Shown here: piece by piece, positions 16,972 through 24,770 of the stretch
How positions within the stretch are numbered: position 1 is the first letter of the stretch
How the letters are laid out: each line of letters begins with the position of its first letter
Assembly (NCBI RefSeq): GCF_016741875.1
Contig: NZ_JAERRF010000001.1
Span: 372,001-436,000, forward strand
Direction of reading: 5' to 3'
DNA: 64,000 bases
Source: Streptomyces coffeae
Lineage (GTDB): Bacteria > Actinomycetota > Actinomycetes > Streptomycetales > Streptomycetaceae
Made by a program: the position numbers and the translations under genes
Notes under the pieces: generated by a model
Databases searched by the model: none
Told to the model about the DNA's origin: nothing
The model's input: the letters and a program-made list of their open reading frames with translations, nothing else

Positions 16972-17982
16972 TTACGCGGCGGCGCCGCCGCTGCGACGAC
17001 GACGGACCACGAACACGGCGCCACCGCCCGCGGCCATGGCCACACCGCCGATCAGGGCGATCGTCGGCAGTGCGGAGGAGGAACCCGTCTCGGCGAGGCT
17101 GCCCTTGGGGTTGATCTCCGTGTTGCCCTCCGGCTTGTGCGGCAGCGGCTTCTTGCCGCCCTGCGGCTTGGGCTCGGCCGGGGGCACCTCGCCCGGCTTC
17201 GAACCGGCCTTGAGCACGTCGAACTCGTAGTACTCACCGGTCGAGTAGACGCAGTTGCCCTTGTCGTCCGCGTACACACCGATGCTGATCGCGTAACCGA
17301 AGCCCTCGGGCGCGCTCTTGGCCACGCTCAGCCGGAGATCGACGGTGAGGGTCTCGTGCGGACGCACATCGGTGTAGCCGACATAGCCGGCGCCCGGGTC
17401 GTTATCGTCGGTGGAGATGTTCTGCCACGCGCCGGTGTCCGGGTCCTTGTACTGAAGGGTGAGGTACTTGCCGGTGCCCTCCAGGTCGTCGAGGTGCACG
17501 GTGCCCGCGACAACGCCGAAGTCCACGCGCTTGTACGTGCGGTCGGAGTCGTTCTTGACCTCGAAGGTGAAGGTGTGGAACCCACTGCCCGCCACGACCT
17601 TCGAGGGCAGACCGACGAGGGTGGTGCTGAGGTCGGGGTCCTCGTTGTAGTCCCCGTTGTCCGTGCACTCACCGGGCTCGGTCGGCTCGTCGGTGGGGGA
17701 CGTCGGCTTGCCGGTGGGGGTGGCCGTGTCGGTGGGCGTGGCCGAGGGAGTGGTGGTCTGGCTCTCGGTGGCCGTCGGGGTGGGGCTCGTGGGCTCGCCG
17801 GTCGGCGTCTGCGTGGTCTGCGTCGGGTCCGGGGTCGGCGTGGCCGGGGGAGTGGCGGTCTCCGACGCGGACGGCGAGGCAGAAGGCGATTCCTCGGCGA
17901 AGGCGGCCGGAGCCGCGAGCAGCGCGGCGGGGGCGATGGCGGCCGTGGCTGCGGCGGTCGCCAGAACGCGGCGAATCTTCAT
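16972..17982 (-). CDS. Sortase-anchored (LAETG) surface protein
   Basis: A 336-residue cell-wall protein: signal peptide (about residues 1-29, ending APAAFAEE), a Ser/Thr/Pro-rich stalk (about 30-105) likely to be extended and possibly glycosylated, a globular beta-rich domain (about 105-250, with GLPSKVVAGSGFHTFTFEV and two cysteines), then sorting signal LAETG (296-300), a hydrophobic helix and the tail RRRRS. The LAxTG form fits Streptomyces class E sortases, as used by long chaplins. The ATG has AGAGGT upstream. The globular domain function is not known to me. A four-unit direct repeat resembling a PhoP box lies about 140-190 bases upstream. Confidence 0.88.
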   Translation of the reverse strand: MKIRRVLATAAATAAIAPAALLAAPAAFAEESPSASPSASETATPPATPTPDPTQTTQTPTGEPTSPTPTATESQTTTPSATPTDTATPTGKPTSPTDEPTEPGECTDNGDYNEDPDLSTTLVGLPSKVVAGSGFHTFTFEVKNDSDRTYKRVDFGVVAGTVHLDDLEGTGKYLTLQYKDPDTGAWQNISTDDNDPGAGYVGYTDVRPHETLTVDLRLSVAKSAPEGFGYAISIGVYADDKGNCVYSTGEYYEFDVLKAGSKPGEVPPAEPKPQGGKKPLPHKPEGNTEINPKGSLAETGSSSALPTIALIGGVAMAAGGGAVFVVRRRRSGGAAA

Positions 17983-18063
17983 GAAGACCTCTTCTGGGTC
18001 CGTACGCGCCGCTGGTGGGCGGTGCGCAGGTGGAAGGCCGTCGCGGTGGGGGCGCGGTATGGC

Positions 18064-18077
18064 CGTGCGTTTGCACG
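18064..18077. repeat. Small hairpin in the upstream region of the surface-protein gene
   Basis: CGTGC and GCACG flank GTTT, a perfect 5-bp stem with four-base loop, about 85 bases upstream of the LAETG-protein start. Role unknown. Confidence 0.35.
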
Positions 18078-18118
18078 TACATGACCGGCTCGGTGGCTGA
18101 AAGGTTGCCTTCGTTTTT

Positions 18119-18174
18119 GCTCACAGAATGGTCACAGAATCCGGCGGCTCGGTCAGAAGGCAGTCAGAGGCAGC
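18119..18174. promoter_or_regulatory. Four phased TCA direct repeats, possible PhoP box
   Basis: GCTCACAGAAT and GGTCACAGAAT follow each other exactly 11 bases apart (TCA at 18121 and 18132), and GGTCAGAAGGC and AGTCAGAGGCA follow, again 11 bases apart (TCA at 18153 and 18164). The Streptomyces PhoP box is built of 11-base direct-repeat units with a G-x-TCA core, so the layout fits. The bases after TCA match less well. Confidence 0.35.
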
Positions 18175-18245
18175 CGGGAAACGGGCGCGAAGGGATCGGA
18201 GCCGACTCGGAGCTGCTGACGAGATCCGGGAGCAGCGCATGCGAA

Positions 18246-18286
18246 GGGCCCCGGGGCGCCCGAGCGGGGCGGGCGCCTCGGGGCCC
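18246..18286. terminator. Large GC-rich hairpin
   Basis: GGGCCCCGGGGCGCCCG (18246-18262) pairs with CGGGCGCCTCGGGGCCC (18270-18286), 17 pairs with one G-T, loop of seven. Probably a terminator or insulating structure; no gene clearly ends next to it. Confidence 0.55.
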
Positions 18287-18696
18287 TAGGCGGTCAGCAC
18301 CGGCGTCAGGGCAGCGCCGGTGCTGAGAAGCGGCGCCGGGGGGTTGCGCCGCTGGCTTCGGGGCCGGACTTCATGGGGGGAGTATGGAGGGGCGTACGCC
18401 CGCGTGGTTGTACCAATGGCGGGAGGTGACCCGGGGCTTTTCGCCTTCCTGCATCGTGGTGGATGCGGAGCACCGGGCGCAACCGTTTCGACCGGATACG
18501 GTCGGTCCCAGGCGTCCCCGGGACCGACCGTCCTTGAGGTGGTGACCGGGCTGCTGTCCCCTGCCGACCGGTCACCTCGCCGGAGCGAGGTCCCACGACG
18601 CGCACCGCCTGAATCACCGCAGGGGGCGCGTCTCATCGCTTCGGCGGATCTGAGCCACGCGTGGATTTTCCGGGCCGCTCCTGGCTGGCGCGGCAC
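18287..18696. other. 410 bases with no supported gene
   Basis: Open frames exist on both strands but show no domain, no convincing start site and biased composition only. No tRNA-like cloverleaf was seen. Confidence 0.45.
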
Positions 18697-18713
18697 CGGG
18701 CTCAACGAGCCCG
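18697..18713 (-). terminator. Terminator of the chorismate mutase gene
   Basis: CGGGCT-CAACG-AGCCCG, a 6-bp perfect stem with a five-base loop, about 45 bases past the stop of the minus-strand chorismate mutase gene. Confidence 0.55.
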
Positions 18714-18756
18714 CTCGCGGGCCGGTCACGCGCCGTACGGGTGATGGCGCGGAACG

Positions 18757-19038
18757 TCAGATCCGGCCACGGCACAGCTCCAGCAGCGTCATGGCGAGGG
18801 TGGTGCCGGGCTTGCCGAGCCCCTCCCGGTAGCGGTCGAGGATCTCCATCTCACGGGAGAGGTGCACCCGCCGCCCGCCCGATGCGATCCGGGCCCGCTG
18901 AATGGACGCCGAGACATCCATCCGTTCCCGGACGAGGTCGAGGATCCGCCCGTCGAGGGCGTCGATCCGTTCACGGGCGGTGCGGATCACCTCGGTGGCG
19001 TCCGCTGCCCCGGCCGTACTGCTCGCTGTCGTGCTCAT
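18757..19038 (-). CDS. Chorismate mutase (AroQ type)
   Basis: A 93-residue protein formed almost wholly of the AroQ all-helical chorismate mutase fold: helix 1 ARERIDALDGRILDLVRERM (residues 21-40), helix 2 VSASIQRARIASG, then SREMEILDRYREGLG and a final helix. The enzyme converts chorismate to prephenate, the branch point toward phenylalanine and tyrosine. Arg24 and Arg38 are in the usual active-site register, while the second-helix Lys of E. coli enzymes is Arg here. The ATG at 19038 has AGGAGAT 8 bases upstream; the longer open frame is not coding. Upstream lie a terminator (19115-19152) and a short ORF with Phe and Tyr codons, suggesting attenuation control. It is divergent from guaA. Confidence 0.9.
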   Translation of the reverse strand: MSTTASSTAGAADATEVIRTARERIDALDGRILDLVRERMDVSASIQRARIASGGRRVHLSREMEILDRYREGLGKPGTTLAMTLLELCRGRI

Positions 19039-19114
19039 ATCCGTATCTCCTGGTCTCTCGAGTGTCTGTCGGGACGTGACCCGGAGTCCGGCGGAAGAGC
19101 CCGGAGGAGAAAAC

Positions 19115-19152
19115 ACCAGCGCCCCGGGCCTTGGCCGGCCCGGGGCGCCTGG
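19115..19152 (-). terminator. Intrinsic terminator upstream of chorismate mutase (candidate attenuator)
   Basis: Read on the minus strand, GCGCCCCGGGCC and GGCCCGGGGCGC pair perfectly around a six-base loop. The flanking CCAG and TGG extend the stem with one bulge, and TGTTTTCTCC follows directly. It lies in the mRNA leader, 17 bases after the stop of the leader ORF and about 80 bases before the chorismate mutase start. Confidence 0.75.
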
Positions 19153-19168
19153 GAAGTCGCTTGTCAGT

Positions 19169-19240
19169 TCAAGCAGCACGACCTTGGCAGCCGGACGGGC
19201 CGGTGCCATAGGTAAAGACGAAGGTCATGCGCGTGGACAT
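19169..19240 (-). CDS. Leader peptide with Phe, Phe and Tyr codons (candidate attenuation leader)
   Basis: A 23-codon ORF (or 19 codons from the second in-frame ATG at 19228) has the core [10 protein letters not shown], with codons TTC, GTC, TTT, ACC, TAT. TTT and TAT are rare in DNA of this composition, which makes them conspicuous. It stops with TGA 17 bases before a strong intrinsic terminator, upstream of chorismate mutase, whose pathway makes phenylalanine and tyrosine. The first ATG is about where transcription should start from the promoter at 19248-19276, so it is probably translated leaderless. By analogy with pheA and trpE leaders, ribosome stalling for lack of Phe- or Tyr-tRNA would affect terminator folding. 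Leader bases CCGGCCCG can pair with CGGGCCGG in the terminator arm. Confidence 0.6.
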   Translation of the reverse strand: MSTRMTFVFTYGTGPSGCQGRAA

Positions 19241-19247
19241 GGCGTCG

Positions 19248-19276
19248 ATTATGAGCCCGTTAGAATCGAAAGTCCA
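19248..19276 (-). promoter_or_regulatory. Promoter of the chorismate mutase transcript
   Basis: On the minus strand TGGACT (19276-19271) and CATAAT (19253-19248) are separated by exactly 17 bases, giving transcription near 19241. The region overlaps the plus-strand -10 TAGAAT (19261-19266) that probably serves guaA, so the two promoters face away from each other and overlap. Confidence 0.55.
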
Positions 19277-19367
19277 ACGCGCCGGAACAGTCCCCTGTGC
19301 GGGTTCCCTGTGCGGACCGGAGCGCCCCGAGTACCACCCCGATCACCACCGCCGGAAGGCCGCCGAA

Positions 19368-20954
19368 GTGCCATCAGCGTCCCCTGCTGCCGCCCCCGAC
19401 ACCGTCCTGGTCGTCGACTTCGGCGCGCAGTACGCCCAGCTCATCGCCCGCCGGGTCCGCGAAGCCCGGGTCTACAGCGAGATCGTCCCGTCCACCATGC
19501 CGGTGGAGGAGATGCTCGCCAAGAAGCCGAAGGCGATCATCCTGTCCGGCGGGCCGTCGTCGGTCTACGCCGAGGGCGCGCCCAGCGTCGACCGCGCGCT
19601 CTTCGAGGCCGGGATCCCGGTCTTCGGTATGTGCTACGGCTTCCAGCTGATGGCGGTCGCGCTCGGCGGCACGGTCGACAACACCGGCGCCCGGGAGTAC
19701 GGCCGCACGCCGCTGACCGTCACCAAGCCCGGCTCCACGCTCTTCGCGGGCACCCCCGAGGAGCAGTCCGTGTGGATGTCGCACGGCGACGCCTGCTCGG
19801 CCGCCCCGGCGGGCTTCGCCGTCACCGCCTCCACCGATGTGGTGCCGGTCGCCGCCTTCGAATGCGACGAGCGCAAGCTCTACGGCGTACAGCACCACCC
19901 TGAGGTGATGCACTCCACCCACGGCCAGCAGGTGCTGGAGCACTTCCTCTACCGGGGCGCCGGTCTCGAGCCCACCTGGACCACCTCCAATGTGGTCGAG
20001 GAGTCCGTCGCGGCCATCCGTGAGCAGGTCGGAGCCAAGCGCGCGATCTGCGGGCTGTCCGGCGGGGTGGACTCCGCGGTCGCCGCCGCCCTTGTCCAGA
20101 AGGCCATCGGCGACCAGCTGACCTGCGTGTACGTCGACCACGGTCTGATGCGCAAGGGTGAGTCCGAGCAGGTCGAGAAGGACTTCGTGGCGGCCACCGG
20201 CGTCCAGCTGAAGGTCGTCGAGGCCGAGGAGCGGTTCCTGTCCGCGCTGGCCGGGGTCTCCGACCCCGAGGAGAAGCGGAAGATCATCGGCCGGGAGTTC
20301 ATCCGGGTCTTCGAGCAGGCCCAGGCCGAGCTGGTGGCCGAGGCGGGCGCCGCGGGCGAGGCCGTGGAGTTCCTGGTGCAGGGCACCCTCTACCCCGATG
20401 TGGTGGAGTCCGGCGGCGGCTCCGGCACCGCCAACATCAAGTCCCACCACAATGTGGGCGGCCTCCCCGAGGACCTCGAGTTCAAGCTCGTCGAGCCGCT
20501 GCGCCGGCTGTTCAAGGACGAGGTGCGCAACGTCGGCCAGGAGCTGGGCCTCCCGGACGAGATCGTCCACCGCCAGCCCTTCCCGGGCCCCGGGCTCGGC
20601 ATCCGCATCGTCGGCGAGGTCACCAAGGAGCGCCTGGACCTGCTGCGCGAGGCCGACGCCATCGCCCGCGAGGAGCTGACCGCCGCCGGTCTGGACCGCG
20701 ACATCTGGCAGTGCCCGGTCGTCCTCCTCGCCGATGTCCGCTCGGTCGGCGTCCAGGGCGACGGCCGCACCTACGGCCACCCCATCGTGCTGCGTCCGGT
20801 CTCTTCCGAGGACGCCATGACGGCCGACTGGTCGCGGCTGCCGTACGACGTCCTGTCGCGGATCTCCACCCGCATCACCAACGAGGTGGACGAGGTGAAC
20901 CGGGTCGTCCTGGACATCACCAGCAAGCCGCCCGGCACCATCGAGTGGGAGTGA
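19368..20954 (+). CDS. guaA: GMP synthase (glutamine-hydrolysing)
   Basis: GMP synthase converts XMP, ATP and glutamine to GMP, the last step of guanine nucleotide synthesis. The 528-residue product has the class I glutamine amidotransferase domain (about 11-200; nucleophile Cys89 in [10 protein letters not shown], His in VQHHPEV), the ATP pyrophosphatase domain with PP-loop [13 protein letters not shown] (about 228-240), and the dimerisation domain with [13 protein letters not shown] and the terminal KPPGTIEWE typical of all GuaA. I chose the GTG at 19368 with GGAAGG 8 bases upstream; the frame is open earlier but that part has no homology and overlaps the chorismate mutase leader. Length matches the family. 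The gene is single and followed by a separately initiated Uma2 gene. Confidence 0.98.
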   Translation: MPSASPAAAPDTVLVVDFGAQYAQLIARRVREARVYSEIVPSTMPVEEMLAKKPKAIILSGGPSSVYAEGAPSVDRALFEAGIPVFGMCYGFQLMAVALGGTVDNTGAREYGRTPLTVTKPGSTLFAGTPEEQSVWMSHGDACSAAPAGFAVTASTDVVPVAAFECDERKLYGVQHHPEVMHSTHGQQVLEHFLYRGAGLEPTWTTSNVVEESVAAIREQVGAKRAICGLSGGVDSAVAAALVQKAIGDQLTCVYVDHGLMRKGESEQVEKDFVAATGVQLKVVEAEERFLSALAGVSDPEEKRKIIGREFIRVFEQAQAELVAEAGAAGEAVEFLVQGTLYPDVVESGGGSGTANIKSHHNVGGLPEDLEFKLVEPLRRLFKDEVRNVGQELGLPDEIVHRQPFPGPGLGIRIVGEVTKERLDLLREADAIAREELTAAGLDRDIWQCPVVLLADVRSVGVQGDGRTYGHPIVLRPVSSEDAMTADWSRLPYDVLSRISTRITNEVDEVNRVVLDITSKPPGTIEWE

Positions 20955-21071
20955 CCTCTCCCTCCCCGTGGTCAACGCCGACGCCGTCGCTCATTCGTTT
21001 GGGCGGCGGCGTCGCCGTAAGTGCTGGGTACGCTGATCGTACGGCCGAGAATCCCGTCCATGGGAGGAACC

Positions 21072-21662
21072 ATGACCGCTGAGCCGCTGCCCACCACTTC
21101 GTGGCCGGTGCCGCCGCCGGATGGCTACACCGTGGACGACCTGCTGACGCTGCCCGACCTCCCGCCGCACACCGAGTTGATCGACGGGAGTCTGGTTTTC
21201 GTGAGTCCGCAGCGGGATTTTCACAGCGTGATGATTGACCTGCTGGTCAGCGGGCTGCGTAGGACTGTGCCCGCCGAGTTCAGGGTCCGGCGGGAGATGA
21301 CCGTGGTCATCGACAAACGCAACGGTCCGGAACCGGATATCTCGGTCGTACGTGCCGACGCCGTGCGGAGCGGTGAGCAGACCTATTACCAGGTGAGTGA
21401 TGTGATGCTCGCCGTCGAGGTCGTGTCTCCCGAGTCCGAGGCCCGGGATCACGACACCAAGCCTCACAAGTACGCCAACGCGGGGATCCCGTACTTCTGG
21501 CGTGTCGAGAGGGCACACGCGGGCGAACGTCCCGTGGTCCATGTCTTCCAGCTCGATCCCGAGACGCGCGCCTACCGTCCCACCGGTGTCCATCACGACC
21601 GGCTGAAGCTCTCCGTCCCCTTCACCGTCGACATCGACCTCGCCGACATCGACAACCTGTAG
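21072..21662 (+). CDS. Uma2-family (DUF820) restriction-endonuclease-fold protein
   Basis: A 196-residue protein of the Uma2 family, which has a PD-(D/E)XK nuclease fold and is greatly expanded in Streptomyces and cyanobacteria; biological roles are unknown. The core is seen in the order HTELIDGSLVFVSPQ, the acidic residues of GPEPDISVV, the catalytic strand LAVEVVSPESEARD, and HKYANAGIPYFWRVE. The predicted Asp/Glu/Lys residues are intact, so the nuclease site may be functional. The ATG at 21072 has GGGAGGA 5 bases upstream. It is separated from guaA by 117 bases and probably has its own promoter. Nothing nearby suggests a partner. Confidence 0.88.
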   Translation: MTAEPLPTTSWPVPPPDGYTVDDLLTLPDLPPHTELIDGSLVFVSPQRDFHSVMIDLLVSGLRRTVPAEFRVRREMTVVIDKRNGPEPDISVVRADAVRSGEQTYYQVSDVMLAVEVVSPESEARDHDTKPHKYANAGIPYFWRVERAHAGERPVVHVFQLDPETRAYRPTGVHHDRLKLSVPFTVDIDLADIDNL

Positions 21663-21731
21663 GTCGCGGCTCTGGCCTCCCGCGATACCCGGAGGTAGCT
21701 TCCGCTGCGAGCACCCCCAGGAGCGCGAGGA

Positions 21732-22556
21732 GTGAGCGAGCCGCCCATGAACACCCCCATGCCGATGCCCCGGCCGACGCCCGAGCCGATACCCACCGAC
21801 CAGCTGCACATCACCCTGCCGCCGCAGCACACCTCCCCCGACGACGAGCGGCGCCATCGCAAGGAGCGGCTCGCCGCGGCGCTGCGGCTGTTCGGGCGCT
21901 ACGGCTACGAGGAGGGGGTGTCGGGCCATATCACCGTCCGCGACCCGGAGTTGACCGACTGCTTCTGGGTGAACCCCTTCGGGATGCCGTTCGCTCACAT
22001 CACCGCCGGCGATCTGATCCTGGTCAATCAGGCGGGCCAGGTGGTCGAGGGCCGCTATCACGTCAACCAGGCGGCGTTCGTCGTTCACTCTCACGTGCAT
22101 CGGGCTCGGCCGGACGCCGTCGCGGTCGCGCACAGCCGCTCGGTGCACAGCCGGGCGCTGTCCTCGCTCGGTGAGCTGCTGGAGCCGATCAACCAGGAGG
22201 TCTGCGCCTTCTTCGAGGACCACGCGCTCTACGACGCCCCCACCGGGGTGGTCGTGGACGACGACGAGGGGCGCCGGATCGCGGCCGCGCTCGGCGGCCA
22301 CAAGGCCCTCATCCTGCGCAATCGCGGTCTGCTGACGGTGGGCGACTCGGTCGACGCGGCCGCGTGGTGGTTCATCACGATGGAGCGTTCGTGCCGGGCG
22401 CAGCTGGCGGCGAAGGCCGCGGGCAAGCCGGTCCTCATCGACGACGAGAGCGCCGCGCGGCTCCGTGAGCAGCTTGGAAACGATCTTGTGGCGTGGATCA
22501 ACTATCAACCTCTGTATCTCCAGATCACCCGCGCCGAGCCGGACCTGTTGAGCTGA
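21732..22556 (+). CDS. Class II aldolase/adducin-family protein with altered zinc site
   Basis: A 274-residue protein of the class II aldolase/adducin fold, with the family blocks GVSGHITVRDPE, FWVNPFGMPF, VVHSHVHRARPDAVAVAH, and ALILRNRGLLTVGDSV. Active members bind zinc through His-x-His and a later His in N-H-G. Here the first reads His134-Ser135-Arg136 and the second Asn197-Arg198-Gly199, so two of three zinc histidines are arginine. The fold seems intact but aldolase chemistry is doubtful. The first 35 residues are Pro-rich and non-conserved. I chose GTG 21732 because CAGGAG precedes it by 8 bases; ATG 21747 is possible. No sugar or amine catabolism genes are adjacent. Confidence 0.8.
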   Translation: MSEPPMNTPMPMPRPTPEPIPTDQLHITLPPQHTSPDDERRHRKERLAAALRLFGRYGYEEGVSGHITVRDPELTDCFWVNPFGMPFAHITAGDLILVNQAGQVVEGRYHVNQAAFVVHSHVHRARPDAVAVAHSRSVHSRALSSLGELLEPINQEVCAFFEDHALYDAPTGVVVDDDEGRRIAAALGGHKALILRNRGLLTVGDSVDAAAWWFITMERSCRAQLAAKAAGKPVLIDDESAARLREQLGNDLVAWINYQPLYLQITRAEPDLLS

Positions 22557-22674
22557 CACCCTCCGCGGTACGGCACAATTCCCTCTCGTCACATATCAGT
22601 TGGCGCCGCTCGGCCCGGTCCGGAATCCGAACGGCGGTGCCGAAACAGTACGAGCGAACGACGGAGCGACCCTC

Positions 22675-23961
22675 GTGGCGGTGGAGACGGCGGAGAACGC
22701 CACGACGGTGGAGGGGCACCCGCACGGGCCCGGCCACACCGGCTGTGCATGTCCTCAGGGTGCCCGTGAGGGCCACCGCAGGGCGGTGGCCGCCTTCGTG
22801 GCCATGCGGGAGCGTTTTGCGGCCGGAGAGGGCCTTCCGGCGGCGCTGGCGCACTCCGCCGGGGCCTCCCGGCAGTGGGTCTCGGACGAACTCGCCCAGG
22901 CCGCCCGTACGGTCGTCGACAGCGGCCGCGCCGAGTGCACGGCGTGGCGGGACGCGGTGTGGCGGCGGACCCTGCTGGTCGTATGGGGCGCGGTCGCGGC
23001 GCTGCTGATCGGGCAGTTGGCCACCGCGCTCGGCACCGGCTGGTCGGTGGCGCGGACCGCCGGGATCGCCGCCGCCGTCGTCACGGCCGTCCTGCTGACG
23101 TTCGCCGCCCGGCTGCACCACGCGGCCGGGGGCCCGCTCGCCCCGCTCGTCGGCGAGGACAACCGGCTCTCCACCTCCCGTACGGTCGCCGCGGCCTGGC
23201 TCGGGTTCGCCGTCTTCTCGGTGCTCGTCCTCGGCGGCGAACTCGCCCTCGACCCCGGCGACCGCCCCCGGCTGACCGACGGGCTCGCGCTCGGCCGCGT
23301 CGCCGGGCTGCTCACCGTCACCGGGCTGAGCTGTCTCGCCGCGGTGATGGCCCGGCTGGTGGTGGCCGCCCGGGTGCGGGCGCAGCGGCTCCAGAAGGTG
23401 CGCGCGGTCCGTCCGCGCGCCGCCGATCTGCTCACCGACGACGCGGGCCGCGGCAGCTTCGCGGACGCGCAGTACGTGGTCGTCCACACCGTCGCGCTCG
23501 CCTTCGCCGCCGTCCGGCTGGCGCGCGAGCCGTGGCAGCTGCCCGATCTGCCGTGGGGACCGGCCCTGTTGGCGATCGTCTCCACCCTGATGTACCTGGC
23601 CGGGAAGTACACGGAGGGCGGACGGCCCACGGTGCTGTCGGTGGTGCGGGTCCGCCCCGAGGAGGGCGGTTTCGACCGCGACGCCCCGATCCGCACCGGC
23701 GACGACATCGAGATCCGCGGCAACGGCTTCGTACCGCCGGGCGCCCAGGACCCGGACCGGCTGGCCCGGATGGTGGTCCGGATCGGGGCGGTGCACGTCC
23801 ATGTGCCGCTGGTGCCGGTGGCCGGTGGCTTCGGCAACCCGACGGACACCGCGCTGACCGTGCCGGTGCCGGTGGATGTGGAGCCGGGCCGGGTGGAGGT
23901 GCAGGTGGTCACGGCGGCGGGCGCCGAGACCAACCGCTATCCGATCGACGTCCTCGACTGA
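22675..23961 (+). CDS. Polytopic membrane protein with C-terminal beta domain
   Basis: A 428-residue protein not assignable to a characterised family. After a soluble N-terminal 100 residues (with CACPQGAREGHRRAVAAFVAMRERF) it has about six hydrophobic segments (LLVVWGAVAALLIGQLA, then four more, ending at ALLAIVSTLMYLAGKY). The last 110 residues look like a soluble beta domain with RTGDDIEIRGNGFVPPG, reminiscent of IPT/TIG or Ig-like folds. GTG 22675 with an upstream GGAG is the best start; the open frame extends further upstream without support. The 3' end runs into a degenerate tandem repeat that includes the stop codon. Function unknown. Confidence 0.7.
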   Translation: MAVETAENATTVEGHPHGPGHTGCACPQGAREGHRRAVAAFVAMRERFAAGEGLPAALAHSAGASRQWVSDELAQAARTVVDSGRAECTAWRDAVWRRTLLVVWGAVAALLIGQLATALGTGWSVARTAGIAAAVVTAVLLTFAARLHHAAGGPLAPLVGEDNRLSTSRTVAAAWLGFAVFSVLVLGGELALDPGDRPRLTDGLALGRVAGLLTVTGLSCLAAVMARLVVAARVRAQRLQKVRAVRPRAADLLTDDAGRGSFADAQYVVVHTVALAFAAVRLAREPWQLPDLPWGPALLAIVSTLMYLAGKYTEGGRPTVLSVVRVRPEEGGFDRDAPIRTGDDIEIRGNGFVPPGAQDPDRLARMVVRIGAVHVHVPLVPVAGGFGNPTDTALTVPVPVDVEPGRVEVQVVTAAGAETNRYPIDVLD

Positions 23962-24025
23962 TCGACGTCCCCGACTGGATCCACATCCTCAACTGACCGA
24001 CGTCCCGGGCTGATCGGATTCCTCG
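23942..24025. repeat. Degenerate 17-18 base tandem repeat across the gene end
   Basis: ATCGACGTCCTCGACTG is followed by ATCGACGTCCCCGACTG and then by three more diverged copies (GATCCACATCCTCAACTG, ACCGACGTCCCGGGCTG, ATCGGATTCCTCGG). The first copy encodes the C terminus and stop of the membrane protein. Confidence 0.7.
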
Positions 24026-24141
24026 GCGGACGGCCGTCCCCGACCGGACCAGGCCCCGTCCGAAAACCGTTCTTGTCTGAGTCATGTTGCGCTTCCTCTT
24101 CGTATGGAATTGTTGAGATGTCAACGGAAGAGGCGGTCGTC

Positions 24142-24747
24142 ATGAGCCATGCGAAGCGTCCGATCGGAAGCGGTCCCGCGGACAGCGCGGGCAGTGTCAA
24201 CGGCGTCGGCGACATGGGCGGGGTCGGCGACATGGGCGGGGTCGGCGGTATGGGCGGGCAGCCCGTAGGGGTGCGGGCCACCGCCGCCCACTACGCGCTG
24301 CTGCCCCTGCGGCTCTTCCTCGGCGTCACCTTCGTCTACGCCGGGATCGACAAGATCACCGACTCAACCTTCCTGGCCGACAGCGGCAGCGGCTCGATTG
24401 GTGCTCTGATGCGCCAGGTCCACGACACCGCGGCCATCCCCTGGTTGATCGACCAGGGTCTCAAGGATCCCTCCGCCTTCGGCTATGCCATCGCCTACGG
24501 CGAACTGGCCGTGGGACTGGGCACCCTGGTCGGTCTGCTGTCCCGGCTGGCCGCGTTCGGCGGGGCGATGATCTCGCTCAGCCTGTGGCTGACGGTCAGC
24601 TGGCAGACGGAGCCGTACTACTACGGCAACGACCTGATGTACCTGATGGCGTGGCTGCCGCTGGTGCTGGCCGGTGCGCCCTATCTGTCGCTGGACGTCG
24701 CGATCGCCAAGCGCCGTCGCAGGCACGGATCGCAGCTCTTCGCCTAA
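24142..24747 (+). CDS. DoxX-family membrane protein
   Basis: A 201-residue DoxX-like integral membrane protein with four helices: LLPLRLFLGVTFVYAGIDKI, the AFGYAIAYGELAVGLGTLVG segment, FGGAMISLSLWLTV, and LMYLMAWLPLVLAGAPYL; the RLFLGVTFVYAGIDK opening is the family hallmark. DoxX proteins take part in electron transfer or redox stress in the membrane; the partner here is unknown. The N terminus has a Gly/Met/Asp tandem repeat (24202-24256). ATG 24142 has GGAAGAGG 8 bases upstream and is preferred over ATG 24118. Copy B of the intergenic repeat lies 23 bases after the stop. Confidence 0.85.
   Translation: MSHAKRPIGSGPADSAGSVNGVGDMGGVGDMGGVGGMGGQPVGVRATAAHYALLPLRLFLGVTFVYAGIDKITDSTFLADSGSGSIGALMRQVHDTAAIPWLIDQGLKDPSAFGYAIAYGELAVGLGTLVGLLSRLAAFGGAMISLSLWLTVSWQTEPYYYGNDLMYLMAWLPLVLAGAPYLSLDVAIAKRRRRHGSQLFA
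24202..24256 (+). repeat. 18-base tandem repeat in the DoxX gene
   Basis: Three copies of an 18-base unit, the first two nearly identical, encode the GVGDMG-type hexapeptide repeat in the cytoplasmic N terminus. Confidence 0.8.
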
Positions 24748-24770
24748 GCGGCCTCGCTGACGTCCGGTGC

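Noticed and set aside
18286..18832. Possible genes in the gap before chorismate mutase (both strands)
   Set aside because: No domain, poor starts, and composition-driven openness.
19169..19240. Leader peptide as a simple chance ORF
   Set aside because: Kept as a finding because promoter, aromatic codons, stop-to-terminator spacing and downstream gene function agree; chance remains possible until conservation is tested.
19227..19367. N-terminal extension of GuaA
   Set aside because: It overlaps the chorismate mutase leader, has no homology, and the GTG at 19368 has a proper ribosome-binding site and gives the usual GuaA N terminus.
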